Origin: Caldilineaceae bacterium
Lineage (GTDB): Bacteria > Chloroflexota > Anaerolineae > Caldilineales > Caldilineaceae
Assembly: GCA_022842065.1 (NCBI GenBank)
Contig: JALHQH010000005.1
Span: 62,001-126,000 of the forward strand
Direction: 5' to 3'
DNA: 64,000 bases
A program made the position numbers and the translations under genes. Below the pieces are notes generated by a model that saw only the letters and a list, made by a program, of their open reading frames with translations, did not search any database and was not told the origin of the DNA. Shown here in pieces: positions 24,789 through 34,916 of the stretch; within the stretch, counting starts at the first letter, position 1; each line of letters opens with the position of its first letter.

Positions 24789-26576
24789 CTACACCGCCAG
24801 GGCTTGAGGCTCTAGCCAAGGGGGATGGGGAATGTTATGTTCGCTGAGATAGCTGGCATACAGAAAACGATAGACATCACTGACATAGTACTGCGGATAA
24901 GGGCGCGTCGGTAGCGTCTCTAGAAAGCGTGACTCCACCAATTCGGCCATACGGGCATTCATCCCTGCGCCCACCTCGTAATCAAAATAGATGGCCAGAT
25001 CTTTGTCCGGATCTTCCAAAATGAGGGTGACGCCAAAGGAATTCGGGTAGCGATGGGCGGGTGAGTAACGCTCCATCAAAAACGAGCCCAGTGCCGCCGA
25101 GTGAATGTAGGGTTTGTGGGCGTAGAGAAAATTGACCGTCTGCTGGGCATCTTCAATCGTCTCACCGGGAAAGCCAAAAAAGAAGAAGGTGTGATTCCAG
25201 ATCCCGGCGGCGGTCGATTCATGGAGGATGCGGCTCATCTCCGCCAGGTGAGTGCCTTTGACCATCTTGTCCATCACCGGCTGTGATGCACTTTCCAGCC
25301 CGAAGAGGATCATCCGGCCACCACCCTCGTACATCGTATCAAGCAGTTCCCGGTTGATTACCTTTTCAAAACGGGTGCAGCCCCCCCAACGGATGGGCGA
25401 CTCCAGTTCAGTCAACAAAGTCGATAGCTGCCTTAAATTGCGTGGCGTCACGGCTTCATCGGCAAAGAAGATGTGTTGAACCCCATACTTGCGGTGGAGC
25501 GTCATCATCTGTTCGACCAGCGTTTCGGCCCGCAACTGACTGAAGGTATCGGTGGCCCCATAGCCGGTGTTGCAAAAGGCACACTTGCCAAAGTAACAGC
25601 CGCGCGCCGTGAGCAAAGGCAAGGTCAACCGGGGGGCGAGATAACGATCCAGCGGTAGCCCATCGAAATCGGGCAGCGGCAACTCACTGATCTTGGTTGG
25701 TTCTTGGCGGGGATTAACGTGGATCTGGTTCCCTGTCCGGTAGATCAGATTGGGGACCGTGGCAAGATCATTGCCGGCCGCAACCGCAGCGGTTAACTGG
25801 AGCAAGGCTTCTTCGCCATCAAAGGCCACGGCGCTGTCAATCAGGCTAAAAATGGCTGGGGTTTTGGGTAACTGTTCGCGCAACATGCTAATGTGTGGGC
25901 CGCCCACCGTGACATGGCAGGGCAATCCCGCCGCTTTGATCAGATACGCCAGCGTCAGCCCCGGCACCATCTGCGGCATGGAGGGAATCGAAATCCCGAC
26001 CACATCAGGCTTTTCACGGGCGATGTCGGCGATGATGCCTGTACCCGTTTGATCGCCATAAAGCGTTAGAAACATATTGGTCTGCGGGTCGCGCACGAGC
26101 TGGAGCAAGACCCGGCTGCTATCGACCGGCCCGGCGGCTTCATAACTTTGCAGATGGAGTGAGGCTGGGAAATAGGGCAGTGAGGCAATCTCAAGGGCAT
26201 CAACAATACACTTAAAGGCGCGCAACCCAATCGGGCCATCAAAAAACGCTTCGCTGCGGACAATCTGCTTGGCATTTTCCACTTGGCTCAGCAACTCTGG
26301 CCCCCGGCGTAGCGCCCATTGCACCACTTCCGGCTTGGGGACAGCGCGACCTGCACTGGATTGGCGACTGCGGCCGTGGCTGTCGAACTTGCTGCGCAGT
26401 TGGCTGATCACGCCCTTCATATGGTCGCGGGTCAGAATCTGGTCAAAAATTTCGACATTGAGGTCACGCTGGATCACTTCCGCGCCCTGGCCGCGTAGAT
26501 AGGCTGTCAGCGTCGGCAACGCCAGATGGGGCATTGTCGGTGTCCAGTTGGGGGGAAAGAGCAGCATGACTTTCAT
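24789..26576 (-). CDS. B12-binding-domain radical SAM protein
   Basis: 595 residues. An N-terminal cobalamin-binding-like Rossmann region (MLLFPPNWTPTMPHLALPTL, and later VVGISIPSMPQMVPGLTLAY with GGPHIS) is followed by a radical SAM barrel (about 320-540). The cluster motif reads RGCYFGKCAFCN, that is C-x4-C-x2-C, not the usual C-x3-C-x2-C. The remaining barrel features are normal, for example FADEAVTPRNL, GGRMILFGLES and FFFGFPGETIEDA. The reaction is unknown; relatives methylate unreactive carbons or build lipids and natural products. AAGGATAA, overlapping the upstream OppF-like stop, serves as ribosome site, so translation is coupled to the transporter. Confidence 0.88.
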   Translation of the reverse strand: MKVMLLFPPNWTPTMPHLALPTLTAYLRGQGAEVIQRDLNVEIFDQILTRDHMKGVISQLRSKFDSHGRSRQSSAGRAVPKPEVVQWALRRGPELLSQVENAKQIVRSEAFFDGPIGLRAFKCIVDALEIASLPYFPASLHLQSYEAAGPVDSSRVLLQLVRDPQTNMFLTLYGDQTGTGIIADIAREKPDVVGISIPSMPQMVPGLTLAYLIKAAGLPCHVTVGGPHISMLREQLPKTPAIFSLIDSAVAFDGEEALLQLTAAVAAGNDLATVPNLIYRTGNQIHVNPRQEPTKISELPLPDFDGLPLDRYLAPRLTLPLLTARGCYFGKCAFCNTGYGATDTFSQLRAETLVEQMMTLHRKYGVQHIFFADEAVTPRNLRQLSTLLTELESPIRWGGCTRFEKVINRELLDTMYEGGGRMILFGLESASQPVMDKMVKGTHLAEMSRILHESTAAGIWNHTFFFFGFPGETIEDAQQTVNFLYAHKPYIHSAALGSFLMERYSPAHRYPNSFGVTLILEDPDKDLAIYFDYEVGAGMNARMAELVESRFLETLPTRPYPQYYVSDVYRFLYASYLSEHNIPHPPWLEPQALAV

Positions 26577-26582
26577 CGCAAT

Positions 26583-27677
26583 TTATCCTTGCACACCAAC
26601 CAAATTTAGCGTTTCGGCATAATGACAGCGTACCGTTCGGCCGGGCTGGATTTCGCGTAAAGTGGGCGTTTCGCTTACACAGCGCTTGCCGTCATTGTAG
26701 CGACAGCGCGGGTGGAAATAGCAGCCGCTGGGCGGATTGGCCGGGTCGGCGACATCACCTTCCAGCACAATCGGGGTGGCGCGATGACGGGGATCCGGTT
26801 TGGGCACAGCCGAGAGGAGCGCTTCGGTGTAGGGGTGCAGCGGTTTGGTGAAGAGTGAGGTGGTGTCCGCACTCTCGACAATCTGCCCAACGTACATCAC
26901 CGCCACGCGGTCGCTGATATGTTCGACAACGCTCAGATCATGGGCGACAAAGATATAGGTAAGGCCAAATTGCTGTTGTAAGTCCTGGAGCAGATTGAGA
27001 ATCTGGGCCTGTACGGAGACATCCAGCGCCGAAACTGGTTCATCAAGCACAACCAATTGGGGATTAAGTGCAAGGGCCCGGGCGATGCCAATGCGCTGGC
27101 GTTGCCCACCACTAAAGGCATGGGGGTAACGGTTCATGTACTCCGGCCGTAAGCCAACGACCCGTAACAGATGGGCGACGCGATCCTCCAACGCCTTGCC
27201 CTTGCCCATATTGTTGACTAACAGCGGCTCCCCGACATTTTGGAGCAGGGTCATGCGTGGGTTGAGCGAGGCGTAGGGATCCTGGAAGACCATCTGCATG
27301 TTGCGGCGCATGCGCTTTAGCGCCTGACTTTCCAAGGTCGCCACATTGACCCGCCCCATCTCCTGATCGGCAAACCAAATGTCGCCATCGGTCGGGTCAA
27401 GCGCCCGTAAGATTACCCGGCCTGTGGTCGTCTTGCCGCACCCGCTCTCGCCGACCAGGCCGAGCGTTTCCCCGGCATAAACTTGGAAACTGACATCATC
27501 AACGGCTTTGACATTACCGATTGTTCGAGAGAAGAAACCACGTTTGATCGGGAACCATTTCTTCAAGTGCGCGACATCTAATAGCAGCGCGCCCTGCCTA
27601 CGTTGCGCGCTACCGTTGGGCGCGCCATTGGTTGCCGTGCCAGTGAGGATTGGCCCTGCACTCTGTAACTCGGTCAA
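26583..27677 (-). CDS. Opp/Dpp-type ABC transporter ATP-binding protein (OppF-like)
   Basis: 364 residues. Walker A GESGCGKT, signature [15 protein letters not shown], Walker [13 protein letters not shown] and [10 protein letters not shown] are intact. The C-terminal extension [18 protein letters not shown] with a Cys set ([12 protein letters not shown]) is OppF/DppF-like. The first gene of the minus-strand transporter cluster. It starts with TTG, backed by AAGGAGGAG a few bases upstream. The N-terminal 25 residues are a variable extension. It works as heterodimer partner of the OppD-like protein encoded 8 kb downstream. Confidence 0.93.
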   Translation of the reverse strand: MTELQSAGPILTGTATNGAPNGSAQRRQGALLLDVAHLKKWFPIKRGFFSRTIGNVKAVDDVSFQVYAGETLGLVGESGCGKTTTGRVILRALDPTDGDIWFADQEMGRVNVATLESQALKRMRRNMQMVFQDPYASLNPRMTLLQNVGEPLLVNNMGKGKALEDRVAHLLRVVGLRPEYMNRYPHAFSGGQRQRIGIARALALNPQLVVLDEPVSALDVSVQAQILNLLQDLQQQFGLTYIFVAHDLSVVEHISDRVAVMYVGQIVESADTTSLFTKPLHPYTEALLSAVPKPDPRHRATPIVLEGDVADPANPPSGCYFHPRCRYNDGKRCVSETPTLREIQPGRTVRCHYAETLNLVGVQG

Positions 27678-27709
27678 CTGGCTCCTCCTTGATACATGTA
27701 ATGCTAAGC

Positions 27710-28093
27710 CTATTGGAGAAATGGCAGATCAATGCCATAAGGCAATTGCAAAAGGATGGAAAGCGCTAACAAGGCGACTTCCCAGGTCGCAACACGCGAG
27801 ATGCGTGCCTTTAACCGCTGTTTTTCGACGCCAACACGCAGATAGTTTTCTACCCAGAGCATGAAGATAAACCAGCCCATGCCAAAGCCGAAGATATAAA
27901 AACGGTCGATGCCGCGCACTTGCCAGGGATTCAGGCGTAATTCCATGCCCAGATTGAAAAAGTTTGCCCGAATCGAGAAAAATAGGGCAAATGCTAGTGT
28001 AGAAAGGAGCAGCCAGGCCAAGAGATAGATGGCATACCGAAGAATCGTTTTTCCAATCGCTGTTTTTTGGCTGGTTAATCGATTTTGGGTCAC
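27710..28093 (-). CDS. Small integral membrane protein of unknown function
   Basis: 127 residues with three hydrophobic helices (about 22-45, 65-85 and 104-122) and a basic stretch [17 protein letters not shown] before the third. The first helix ends in a Phe-rich segment. No family recognised. It lies 32 bases upstream of the OppF-like gene on the same strand, so it could be the first gene of that transcript. Confidence 0.6.
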   Translation of the reverse strand: MTQNRLTSQKTAIGKTILRYAIYLLAWLLLSTLAFALFFSIRANFFNLGMELRLNPWQVRGIDRFYIFGFGMGWFIFMLWVENYLRVGVEKQRLKARISRVATWEVALLALSILLQLPYGIDLPFLQ

Positions 28094-28500
28094 AAGCGGA
28101 CAATCATCAATTCAACTCCCTACCCATAAATTTGGGGGCCCCGACAACAGGGGAGTGGGGCAATCAGTCGATGGAGCAGCGAAAGCTACAACATTCGTGG
28201 GTAGGAACTAACATACTGGCAGGTAAAACGTATACAATTTGTATAAAAATAGATGGCTAAACGATTATAGCCTACCCTAGATGAATCTCCAAATAGGCAG
28301 TTGGATAGTGCGGTGCGGGTTAGTTCGTTTCTGTTGCGAAAGGCCCCTATCACCGCCAAAGTCGCGAAGAACGCAAAGTTTCGCAAAGGATTTTCGCTGA
28401 AGTTGCTTTGCGATGCCTTCGCGCTTTTGTTGGCCTTTGCGGTAGAAATTGCGTTTCGCAACCGAAACTAGTTAAGGGGAACTTGGCAGTAAAATTTCTC
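28094..28500. other. Non-coding interval with palindromic element
   Basis: About 400 bases between two minus-strand genes. The right-hand 150 bases are the element at 28320-28475. The left part has only a short G/C run (GGGGGCCCC near 28133). No RNA or gene is recognised. Confidence 0.5.
28320..28475. repeat. 156-bp nested inverted repeat (GCGAAG/CTTCGC type)
   Basis: The ends TTAGTTCGTTTCTGTTGCGA (28320-) and the complement-like stretch at 28454-28475 match imperfectly. Inside, ACCGCCAAAGTCGCGAAG (28352-28369) pairs with CTTCGCGCTTTTGTTGGC and CTTTGCGGT further right. A MITE or repeat-type element. Confidence 0.55.
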
Positions 28501-31011
28501 CTAACTGCAAGGTAAGCGGGGCGTGTAGGCTTCACTGCCATCGCCATAGGTAACTTTACCTAAATTGCGCTCGACCCGGTTACCACAGATCTGAGTTTGT
28601 GAAGCTACCGTAATGTTGATCCCGCCGGCGACATTGTCAAAGAGGTGATTCCCATACACTTCATTATGGGTGCCATAGGTGATGCCATTGACGGTATGGC
28701 CGCCCAACCGGACCCCTGCCCCCACATTGCCGTAGATGGTATTGTACCGAATGATATTACCACTGCCACGGGTGCCAATGCCGGCCGCTTCGGGATCAAG
28801 CTGGCCCGTACAACTGTTGTGTTCGATCAGGTTGGCATAGCCGCCCTCTTTGATCTCGACACATTCATTGCCCTGCGTATTCATCACATTGTGGTGGATC
28901 CAGTTATGGCTCGATTCGTCGGGATCGGCCGTCGGATTTTTGCCGTCCGCCCATTGGTCGGTCGAGGTGCCAATGTAGATCGCTTCGCCATTCTTGCCGC
29001 CATCGGCAAAGGCAAAGTCCAGCAAACCACAGGTGGTAAAGGTCGAGTAGGCAATCTCGTTATGCTGAGCGAAGTAGCGTAAGCGCAGACATTCGCCCCC
29101 GGCATTCTGGAAATTCATGTTGAGCACCTGTAGGCCGGTCACCCCGGCTTTTTCCCCACGTCCTTGCACATAGAGCAGCTTCTCGGTGTAGCCTTTTTTA
29201 TCCTGTGGATCACCAAATAGGCCGTCAATCGTAAAGCCGACAAGGGTGTAATGACTATGGGTGAGATAAAAGGCTGCGCTTGCTGCCCCTGTGCCACGCA
29301 ATATCGCGTCCGTTGGTCCCATGATTGTGATCGGCGCGTTGGTACGTCCCGCCGTGACAGAAATGACATTTTCGCGGTAGTCGCCCGCGGCCAGGTGGAT
29401 TGTATCACCGGGCGCAACGACACCTAGCGCATGTTGCAGGGTGGCAAAAGGTGTGGCTGCGCTGAGTCCGCTCCCCGCATCATTCCCTTGGGGATCAACA
29501 TAGTAGTGACGGGGCAAGCTGAGGGGCGAACCAAAGGTGGCTGGGGTGATGGTGTGGCTTGCGGTCAGTGGTACCGTGATACTGGTTGATAGCAGATCGG
29601 TGGTGGCTGTTTGCACTGTGCTAGGTATCACGCTGCGCGTCGCACTAGCTGTCATCGGGGGGGTGATTTCCGCCAGATTTCCCAGGATCTCTTCTGCTTC
29701 TTCCACCAAGCGCGCTACGGTCTCTGCGGCATCCTGTTCGCCGGCCCAGAGTGCTGCCAACGTTTCGTCGGCTACTTCCTGCCAGCGCGCCTGCAGGGGA
29801 TGTAAGGGATCATAAAGGTTAAAGCGTTGGGGGGCAAGAGCAAGGAATGCCGCGGTGTTGCGATCCGGCAGCAGCGGGGGCTGGCGGAAACGTGTTCCTT
29901 CCCTTGTCAGCCAGTTGACAAAAGTCCAGGCGGCGGCGTGGTTCGTGCTGTTGCGCGCAATGGCAAAACAACTACCATCACTGCGATTAACCGCGTGTGC
30001 GCCCTGGGGTAAGGGCGCAAAGTCAAAATCAAGCCCCGCGGCCAGATACGCGGGGATGCGCCAGTGGCCAGTGATTTGCATCGCCGCGCGGCCCTGTAAA
30101 AAGAGATCACCCTCATCCGCATCCGGCCCATCAAAGGCCGGCATCGCACCACTTTTGCCGAGCGCGGCCAGCCATTGCAGTGCTGCCGTCGATGCCTCAT
30201 CGTCGAGCAGGAACCGTGTGGGGGTGTGGGGATCATCAAAGAGATTATGGCCACTCCAACTCCAGATTAACAGCGGCCAATAATCATAGAAGCGATCAAC
30301 ACCGTAGATTGTTGTGTTTGGCGCGTCGCTATCAATGTCGTCGCTGTCGTCGTTGCTACTCTTGTCGTCAATCGTGCTGGTGAGCGCCTGCGCAGTTGCT
30401 TGAAATTCCGACCAATCCCAGCCCGCACGGGGATACGGTACCCCGGCCTGATCAAAGCGTTGTTTGTTATAAATCACCACCAACGTGGCAATATCCGCCG
30501 GCAGACAATAAAGTTGCCCATCGCGATTGCGGTAAAGGGCCAGTACATCTTCGTCGTAGGGGGTCAGGTCAACCCCAGCGGCCGGCCCACTGTTGGTGAG
30601 CGGCAGCAACTGTCCCCGCAAATCGAGTGCATAGGCGATGTGGGTGGCTGGATAAAAAAGATCCGGTGGCGTGCCTTGGTCAAGTTGTAACGCTAGCGCG
30701 CGATAGTAATCACTGCTGTCGGGAATATTTTCCAGCGCAATGTGGATATCTGGATGTTCTGCTTCAAAGGCATCAATCAGCGGGCGGGCGACCAGATCGA
30801 CACGCGCCTGATCCCAGCGTATCAGCCAGCGCAGCGTTGTCTTTTCCGCAACTGGCGCGCTGGACGTGGGCGTTTGTCCTTGTGGTAGGGGCACATGGGC
30901 GAGCAACTGCCACCCTTGCGCCGCCGGAACCGGTTGATAAAGTTGGTTAAGGAGGAAAAAGGCGGCCAAGAGCAGAATTAGCAAAAACCGCGGTCGTGAT
31001 CGATGAGCCAT
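28501..31011 (-). CDS. Secreted fusion of ABC sugar-type binding protein and right-handed beta-helix
   Basis: About 836 residues from ATG 31011. A signal peptide (RFLLILLLAAFFLLNQLY) is followed by an SBP family 1 fold: EAEHPDIHIALENIPDSSDYY, TPPDLFYPATH, LFLQGRAAMQITGHWRIPAYL and WTFVNWLTREGTRF, to about residue 450. After a Ser/Thr linker a parallel beta-helix begins (HYYVDPQGNDAGSGLSAATP, about 515 onward) with Asn-rich turns NIIRYNTIYGNVGAGVRL. Such helices are polysaccharide lyases or adhesins. The fusion is in one uninterrupted frame. No permease genes are adjacent, so it is more likely a surface binding or degrading protein than a transporter receptor. A longer start at 31059 would fall in the flanking repeat. 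Confidence 0.8.
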   Translation of the reverse strand: MAHRSRPRFLLILLLAAFFLLNQLYQPVPAAQGWQLLAHVPLPQGQTPTSSAPVAEKTTLRWLIRWDQARVDLVARPLIDAFEAEHPDIHIALENIPDSSDYYRALALQLDQGTPPDLFYPATHIAYALDLRGQLLPLTNSGPAAGVDLTPYDEDVLALYRNRDGQLYCLPADIATLVVIYNKQRFDQAGVPYPRAGWDWSEFQATAQALTSTIDDKSSNDDSDDIDSDAPNTTIYGVDRFYDYWPLLIWSWSGHNLFDDPHTPTRFLLDDEASTAALQWLAALGKSGAMPAFDGPDADEGDLFLQGRAAMQITGHWRIPAYLAAGLDFDFAPLPQGAHAVNRSDGSCFAIARNSTNHAAAWTFVNWLTREGTRFRQPPLLPDRNTAAFLALAPQRFNLYDPLHPLQARWQEVADETLAALWAGEQDAAETVARLVEEAEEILGNLAEITPPMTASATRSVIPSTVQTATTDLLSTSITVPLTASHTITPATFGSPLSLPRHYYVDPQGNDAGSGLSAATPFATLQHALGVVAPGDTIHLAAGDYRENVISVTAGRTNAPITIMGPTDAILRGTGAASAAFYLTHSHYTLVGFTIDGLFGDPQDKKGYTEKLLYVQGRGEKAGVTGLQVLNMNFQNAGGECLRLRYFAQHNEIAYSTFTTCGLLDFAFADGGKNGEAIYIGTSTDQWADGKNPTADPDESSHNWIHHNVMNTQGNECVEIKEGGYANLIEHNSCTGQLDPEAAGIGTRGSGNIIRYNTIYGNVGAGVRLGGHTVNGITYGTHNEVYGNHLFDNVAGGINITVASQTQICGNRVERNLGKVTYGDGSEAYTPRLPCS

Positions 31012-31041
31012 GAGCGGAAAACCATAAAACTGAAAAATACT

Positions 31042-31112
31042 GAGTGGGTGATTGGTCACTGGGTAAGCGATACAATGAAATTACGAATCACCCAATGACC
31101 AATCACCCACTC
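31042..31112. repeat. 23-bp inverted repeat (GAGTGGGTGATTGGTCACTG type)
   Basis: Arms at 31042-31064 and 31090-31112 match with one mismatch. Placed just after the pheT stop on the minus strand, it would form a terminator-like hairpin ahead of the fusion gene. Confidence 0.8.
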
Positions 31113-31120
31113 ACCGAACT

Positions 31121-33700
31121 CTATCCACGCAACTTGCCACCCGTTGCTGTTTCGACCGTCTTAATGATTCGCCCCCGCAACTGGGTAACTTCTTTTTCAT
31201 TCAGGCTGCGTTGTTGGCTCTGGTAGGTGAGCCGGTACGCCATCGATTTGTAGCCAACGGGGATCGGCTCGCCCCGGTAGATGTCGAAAATTTCAACGGC
31301 CACCAGCCGCTCATCTGCGCTTTGGCGGATCGCCTGCTCTACATCGCGCGCGGTAATCGCTTCCTCCACCTCGAAGGCGAGATCCTCTACCACGGGTGGG
31401 TAAGTACTGATGGGCTGCATCGGCTGCAACTCCCACTGTGGCTTGCGCAGTGGTTCGATGCGCAACTCGGCGGCGTTGATGCGCACGTTGGGCAGCCCAA
31501 ATGCACTGCGCACGGTGGGATGCAACTCGCCAATTAGCCCTAAGGAGCGCTCATTGACAAAAACTTCGGCACAACGTGGCCCAAAGACCCCGGTGTCCGG
31601 CTGGGCGCGGAAACTGACTTTCTCGGCCCCATAACCAAGCCGCTGTAGCAGCAATTCCACGATCCCCTTTAGATCAAAGAAATCCATCGCTTCATCTGCC
31701 CCGGCGTCACCATGAAAGCTGCTGGGGCGGCGCGGCCCGGTCAGTGCCAGGCTCAGGCGGCGATCCTCATAGGGCAAGACGCCATTGCCCTTTTCCGGCA
31801 GATAGACGCGCCCAATTTCAAAGGTGGTCAACCGGTCCACATAACGCAGGTTGCGGGCCAGATTTTCAAGCGCGCTGACCAACATCGAGCGGCGCATGGC
31901 GCGGCGTTCCGGCGCAATCGGGTTGGTGACCAGCACATAGTCGGCAGGGTTGCCGTCGGCGGTGTGCGTAATCTGCGGTGCGTTGAGTTTGGCGTGATTC
32001 TCTGGTGTGGTCAGCGGGTAGTTGATATTTTCTTGCAGCCCAATCCCCATCAGAATATCGCGAATCGCCTCTTCGGTGGCAAAACTTTCGTTGCGGCCAT
32101 GGGTCGGCAACTCGTCGTTGATCAGGCTCGTACCCACATGTTCATAGCCGATAATGCGCGCCACTTCTTCGGTCAAGTCGGCGGGCATTGCCACATCAAG
32201 GCGGTGCCAGGGCGCAATCGCTTCGACCAACCCTTCGCCAGGGTCACGGTGCAGGGCAAAGGTCGCCTCTGCCGGTGCGTCGGCCTGTACGTCGGCCACT
32301 TCTTGCACCTGGAAGTCGAGTCGCTGCAGCGCATCAATGATCTGCGCGGTCGTGACCTCCATGCCCAGCAGGCGACGCATATCGCTGACGGTCGTATAGA
32401 CGACCCGTTGGGGTTGGGGCACTGGATAGGTATCAACCATCCCCGGCACAATCCGGCCACCACCATACTGGCGCATCAACTCAGCGGCATAACGGGCAGC
32501 AATCGGATTTAAGGTCGCGGGAATGCCGCGCGCAAAACGATAGCTGGCTTCGCTGGGCAGGCGTAACGCACCGGCTGTACGGCGGTTGTTGATCCCTTCG
32601 AAGGTGGCGGATTCGAGCAGCACATTGCGCGTCGTGGCGCTGACTTCGCTCTCCTGCCCACCCATCACCCCGGCAATCGCAATCGAGCCAGCTTTGTCGG
32701 TGATCATCAGCATGCTGTTGTCGAGCGTGCGGTTGACATCATCGAGCGTGGTGAACTTTTCGCCTGCCGTTGCACGCTGGACGATGATCGTCGGTTTGGT
32801 TTCACCCACGCGTTCAGCTCGCTGCACCAGCGTGTCATAGTCAAAGGCGTGCAGTGGTTGGCCCCAGGTCAACATGACATAGTTGGTAATATCGACAATG
32901 TTGTTGATCGGCCGCATGCCCGCCTTGCTGAGCCGCTGTTGCATCCACGCGGGTGAAGGGCCAATTTGGACATCCTTAACCATAATTGCAGTGTAGCGTT
33001 GACAGAGGGCCGGATCGGCAATTTCAACCCTTACATAGTCGCTGGCCTGGTCATCACCGCTGGGCTGATAGGTGTCGGCGGGCAGAGATAGCTGGGCTTC
33101 GGTTAACGCGGCGACCTCGCGGGCAATGCCGATCAGATTCAGACAGCGCGCCATGTCGGGGGTCAATTCGATTTCGATGATCTGATCGCCGAGATAATCG
33201 CGCAGCGGTGTTCCCACTGGCGCATCGTCTGGCAGCAGAATAATGCCTTCATGCTCCTCACTCAGCCCCAACTCGAGCTCGGAACAGACCATCCCCTCGG
33301 AGCGGATACCGCGGATTTTGCTGCCCTTTAACTTTTTCTTGGGGCGGGGCTTTTCTTCGCTATGGGCATCGACGAGCACCGACCCCTCGCGCGCAAAAGC
33401 GACCTTGAGCGTCGGCAACGTGGACTGCTCGCGATAGACAAAAAGATTCGGCGCACCGGTAACGACGCGCTGCGGTGCTTCGCCCCCAAACGCAACATCG
33501 ACCAGCACCAGTCGATCAGCGTCGGGATGGGGCAACACGTTGACCACTTGCCCCACCAGGATGGTTTCGGGATCCCACCAATCGCCCACCTGATGCGTCC
33601 CGGCGACTTCCAAGCCGGCCAATGTTAGCCGTTGGGCCAATTCTTTGATGGGTAGCTTGATCTCAACATATTCTTTCAACCACGATAACGGCACAAGCAT
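31121..33700 (-). CDS. pheT: Phenylalanyl-tRNA synthetase beta subunit
   Basis: 859 residues. Charges tRNA-Phe as part of an alpha2-beta2 enzyme. Domains in order: start [14 protein letters not shown], tRNA-binding OB domain (about 42-160, [18 protein letters not shown]), B3/B4 editing region (about 215-400, [25 protein letters not shown]), B5 (about 415-500), the synthetase-like core ([11 protein letters not shown]), and the ferredoxin-like anticodon domain at the C-terminus ([19 protein letters not shown]). The length is somewhat above the usual 790-810. TGGAG precedes the ATG. No pheS lies next to it, which is unusual. It is flanked by repeats on both sides. Confidence 0.96.
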   Translation of the reverse strand: MLVPLSWLKEYVEIKLPIKELAQRLTLAGLEVAGTHQVGDWWDPETILVGQVVNVLPHPDADRLVLVDVAFGGEAPQRVVTGAPNLFVYREQSTLPTLKVAFAREGSVLVDAHSEEKPRPKKKLKGSKIRGIRSEGMVCSELELGLSEEHEGIILLPDDAPVGTPLRDYLGDQIIEIELTPDMARCLNLIGIAREVAALTEAQLSLPADTYQPSGDDQASDYVRVEIADPALCQRYTAIMVKDVQIGPSPAWMQQRLSKAGMRPINNIVDITNYVMLTWGQPLHAFDYDTLVQRAERVGETKPTIIVQRATAGEKFTTLDDVNRTLDNSMLMITDKAGSIAIAGVMGGQESEVSATTRNVLLESATFEGINNRRTAGALRLPSEASYRFARGIPATLNPIAARYAAELMRQYGGGRIVPGMVDTYPVPQPQRVVYTTVSDMRRLLGMEVTTAQIIDALQRLDFQVQEVADVQADAPAEATFALHRDPGEGLVEAIAPWHRLDVAMPADLTEEVARIIGYEHVGTSLINDELPTHGRNESFATEEAIRDILMGIGLQENINYPLTTPENHAKLNAPQITHTADGNPADYVLVTNPIAPERRAMRRSMLVSALENLARNLRYVDRLTTFEIGRVYLPEKGNGVLPYEDRRLSLALTGPRRPSSFHGDAGADEAMDFFDLKGIVELLLQRLGYGAEKVSFRAQPDTGVFGPRCAEVFVNERSLGLIGELHPTVRSAFGLPNVRINAAELRIEPLRKPQWELQPMQPISTYPPVVEDLAFEVEEAITARDVEQAIRQSADERLVAVEIFDIYRGEPIPVGYKSMAYRLTYQSQQRSLNEKEVTQLRGRIIKTVETATGGKLRG

Positions 33701-33721
33701 TGCTGATTTCTCCAGGGTAAA

Positions 33722-33836
33722 CGTGATGCGTGAAGCGTGATGCGTGAAACGTAAACGACTAGGATTGCGTCGAAGTATGTATCATGATCAACTATCACCG
33801 TTGCAATTCACGCATCACGTTTTACGTTTCACGCAT
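33722..33836. repeat. GTGATGCGTGAAACGT inverted repeat, copy 1
   Basis: Left arm words CGTGATGCGTGAAGCGTGAT (33722 on) and right arm TTCACGCATCACGTTTTACG (33808 on) are reverse-complementary and internally repetitive. The right arm runs into the stop codon of the Nudix gene (33836-33838). The same words recur at 39432-39498 and 60896-60980. Confidence 0.85.
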
Positions 33837-34576
33837 TAATCATTAGCATAACCAGTGTGATCGCGCGGGGTGCAGACGCCACACAAATAGTCATAGACCG
33901 TATCGTGGGCAATGGCGCGCCATTGGCCCCAACCACGGCGTTCACCCATTATATTACGCATATCGACCGTAAGTTGCAATAACTGGGAGGGCAGAATGGC
34001 ACGAAAGGCGTGAATTTCGCCGGTGTCGGGCAGCGCTGGTGGCTGGCCATTGCTGCGTAGATGGAAGACGTAGCTGGCAAAGCAGGCCTGTTGGCCGCTA
34101 TGATGGAAGGTATATTCTAGCAGGGCAACGAACCGTTCAATCTGGACAGTCAGCCCGGTCTCTTCTTCAATCTCGCGCAACAGGGCGTCATAAATACTTT
34201 CCTGCAAGCCGACCCCACCGGAGGGCAGACGTGAGAGATGGGTGGGGTAGTGGGCCTTGGTGTGCATCCAGATTTTGCCGGTTGGATCTTGAATGGCAAA
34301 GACAACCTCGGCGCGCCGATCACTTTCTTTGCGCCAACGATAGGCCCGAATATATTCGTCGGCCTGAATATGAAAGCTGCGCCGCCGTGGTGGCCCGTAG
34401 CGCTGGGTCAGCACACCTACTTCTGTTTCGCAGATCATGGGGCGTGGCGCAGTAGTGACGGGGTGGTTGGCTGACCACGGATTCACTGCCGTACTCGTCG
34501 GCAGCCCATGCACCACTGCGCCACGCTGAGGACCATCGGGTATCTTTTGACCTATCTGTGTAGCTGAGCTAAACAT
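33836..34576 (-). CDS. Nudix hydrolase
   Basis: About 246 residues from ATG 34576, chosen because AGGAGA lies about 8 bases upstream. A longer frame to 34657 lacks this. A poorly ordered N-terminal 60 residues precedes the Nudix fold. The Nudix box GGVGLQESIYDALLREIEEETGLT fits the consensus fully, so a nucleoside-diphosphate-X hydrolase is expected. The preceding text ADEYIRAYRWRKESDRRAEVVFAIQDPTGKIWMHTKAHYP gives no substrate clue. Its last codons lie inside the palindromic repeat. Confidence 0.9.
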   Translation of the reverse strand: MFSSATQIGQKIPDGPQRGAVVHGLPTSTAVNPWSANHPVTTAPRPMICETEVGVLTQRYGPPRRRSFHIQADEYIRAYRWRKESDRRAEVVFAIQDPTGKIWMHTKAHYPTHLSRLPSGGVGLQESIYDALLREIEEETGLTVQIERFVALLEYTFHHSGQQACFASYVFHLRSNGQPPALPDTGEIHAFRAILPSQLLQLTVDMRNIMGERRGWGQWRAIAHDTVYDYLCGVCTPRDHTGYAND

Positions 34577-34850
34577 AAAACTTCTCCTGTCTCTCTTTGT
34601 ATGTGAAACATTGAATTGCGACTGTTGGCAAACGATCGTTTTCACTTCTTCTACCATAGCAAAAGCCTAGCGTTCTCAAACAGTACACAAGATTAAAGGG
34701 ACTCAGCATTGATTGTGCGCGGCGAGGAAAACCAAACCGCCGCTTGCTTAACCGGCAAACAGTAGACCGGTTTTCAGGCAGCGCACAATTGTGTGAATGA
34801 TGAGCCATGTTAATGGGGAGCGAGGATCAAATATTTAGTTTTTTGCTGCT
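34577..34850. other. Non-coding interval upstream of the Nudix gene
   Basis: About 270 bases between the Nudix start and the 34851 palindrome. No gene or RNA recognised. Confidence 0.4.
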
Positions 34851-34916
34851 CGGTGGCTTCGACAGGCGCAGCCACCGGTGGCTAACGCTCGGTGGCTGCG
34901 CCTGTCGAAGCCACCG
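34851..34916. repeat. Perfect 27-bp inverted repeat overlapping a gene end
   Basis: The 27-base arms (34851-34877 and 34890-34916, beginning CGGTGGCTTCGACAGGCGCA) are exact reverse complements around a 12-base loop. The stop codon of the membrane glycosyltransferase gene lies in the loop (34882-34884), and the right arm encodes its last dozen residues. Confidence 0.85.

Noticed and set aside
31712..32512. 266-residue plus-strand frame
   Set aside because: Antisense of pheT; composition only reflects the high GC third positions of pheT.
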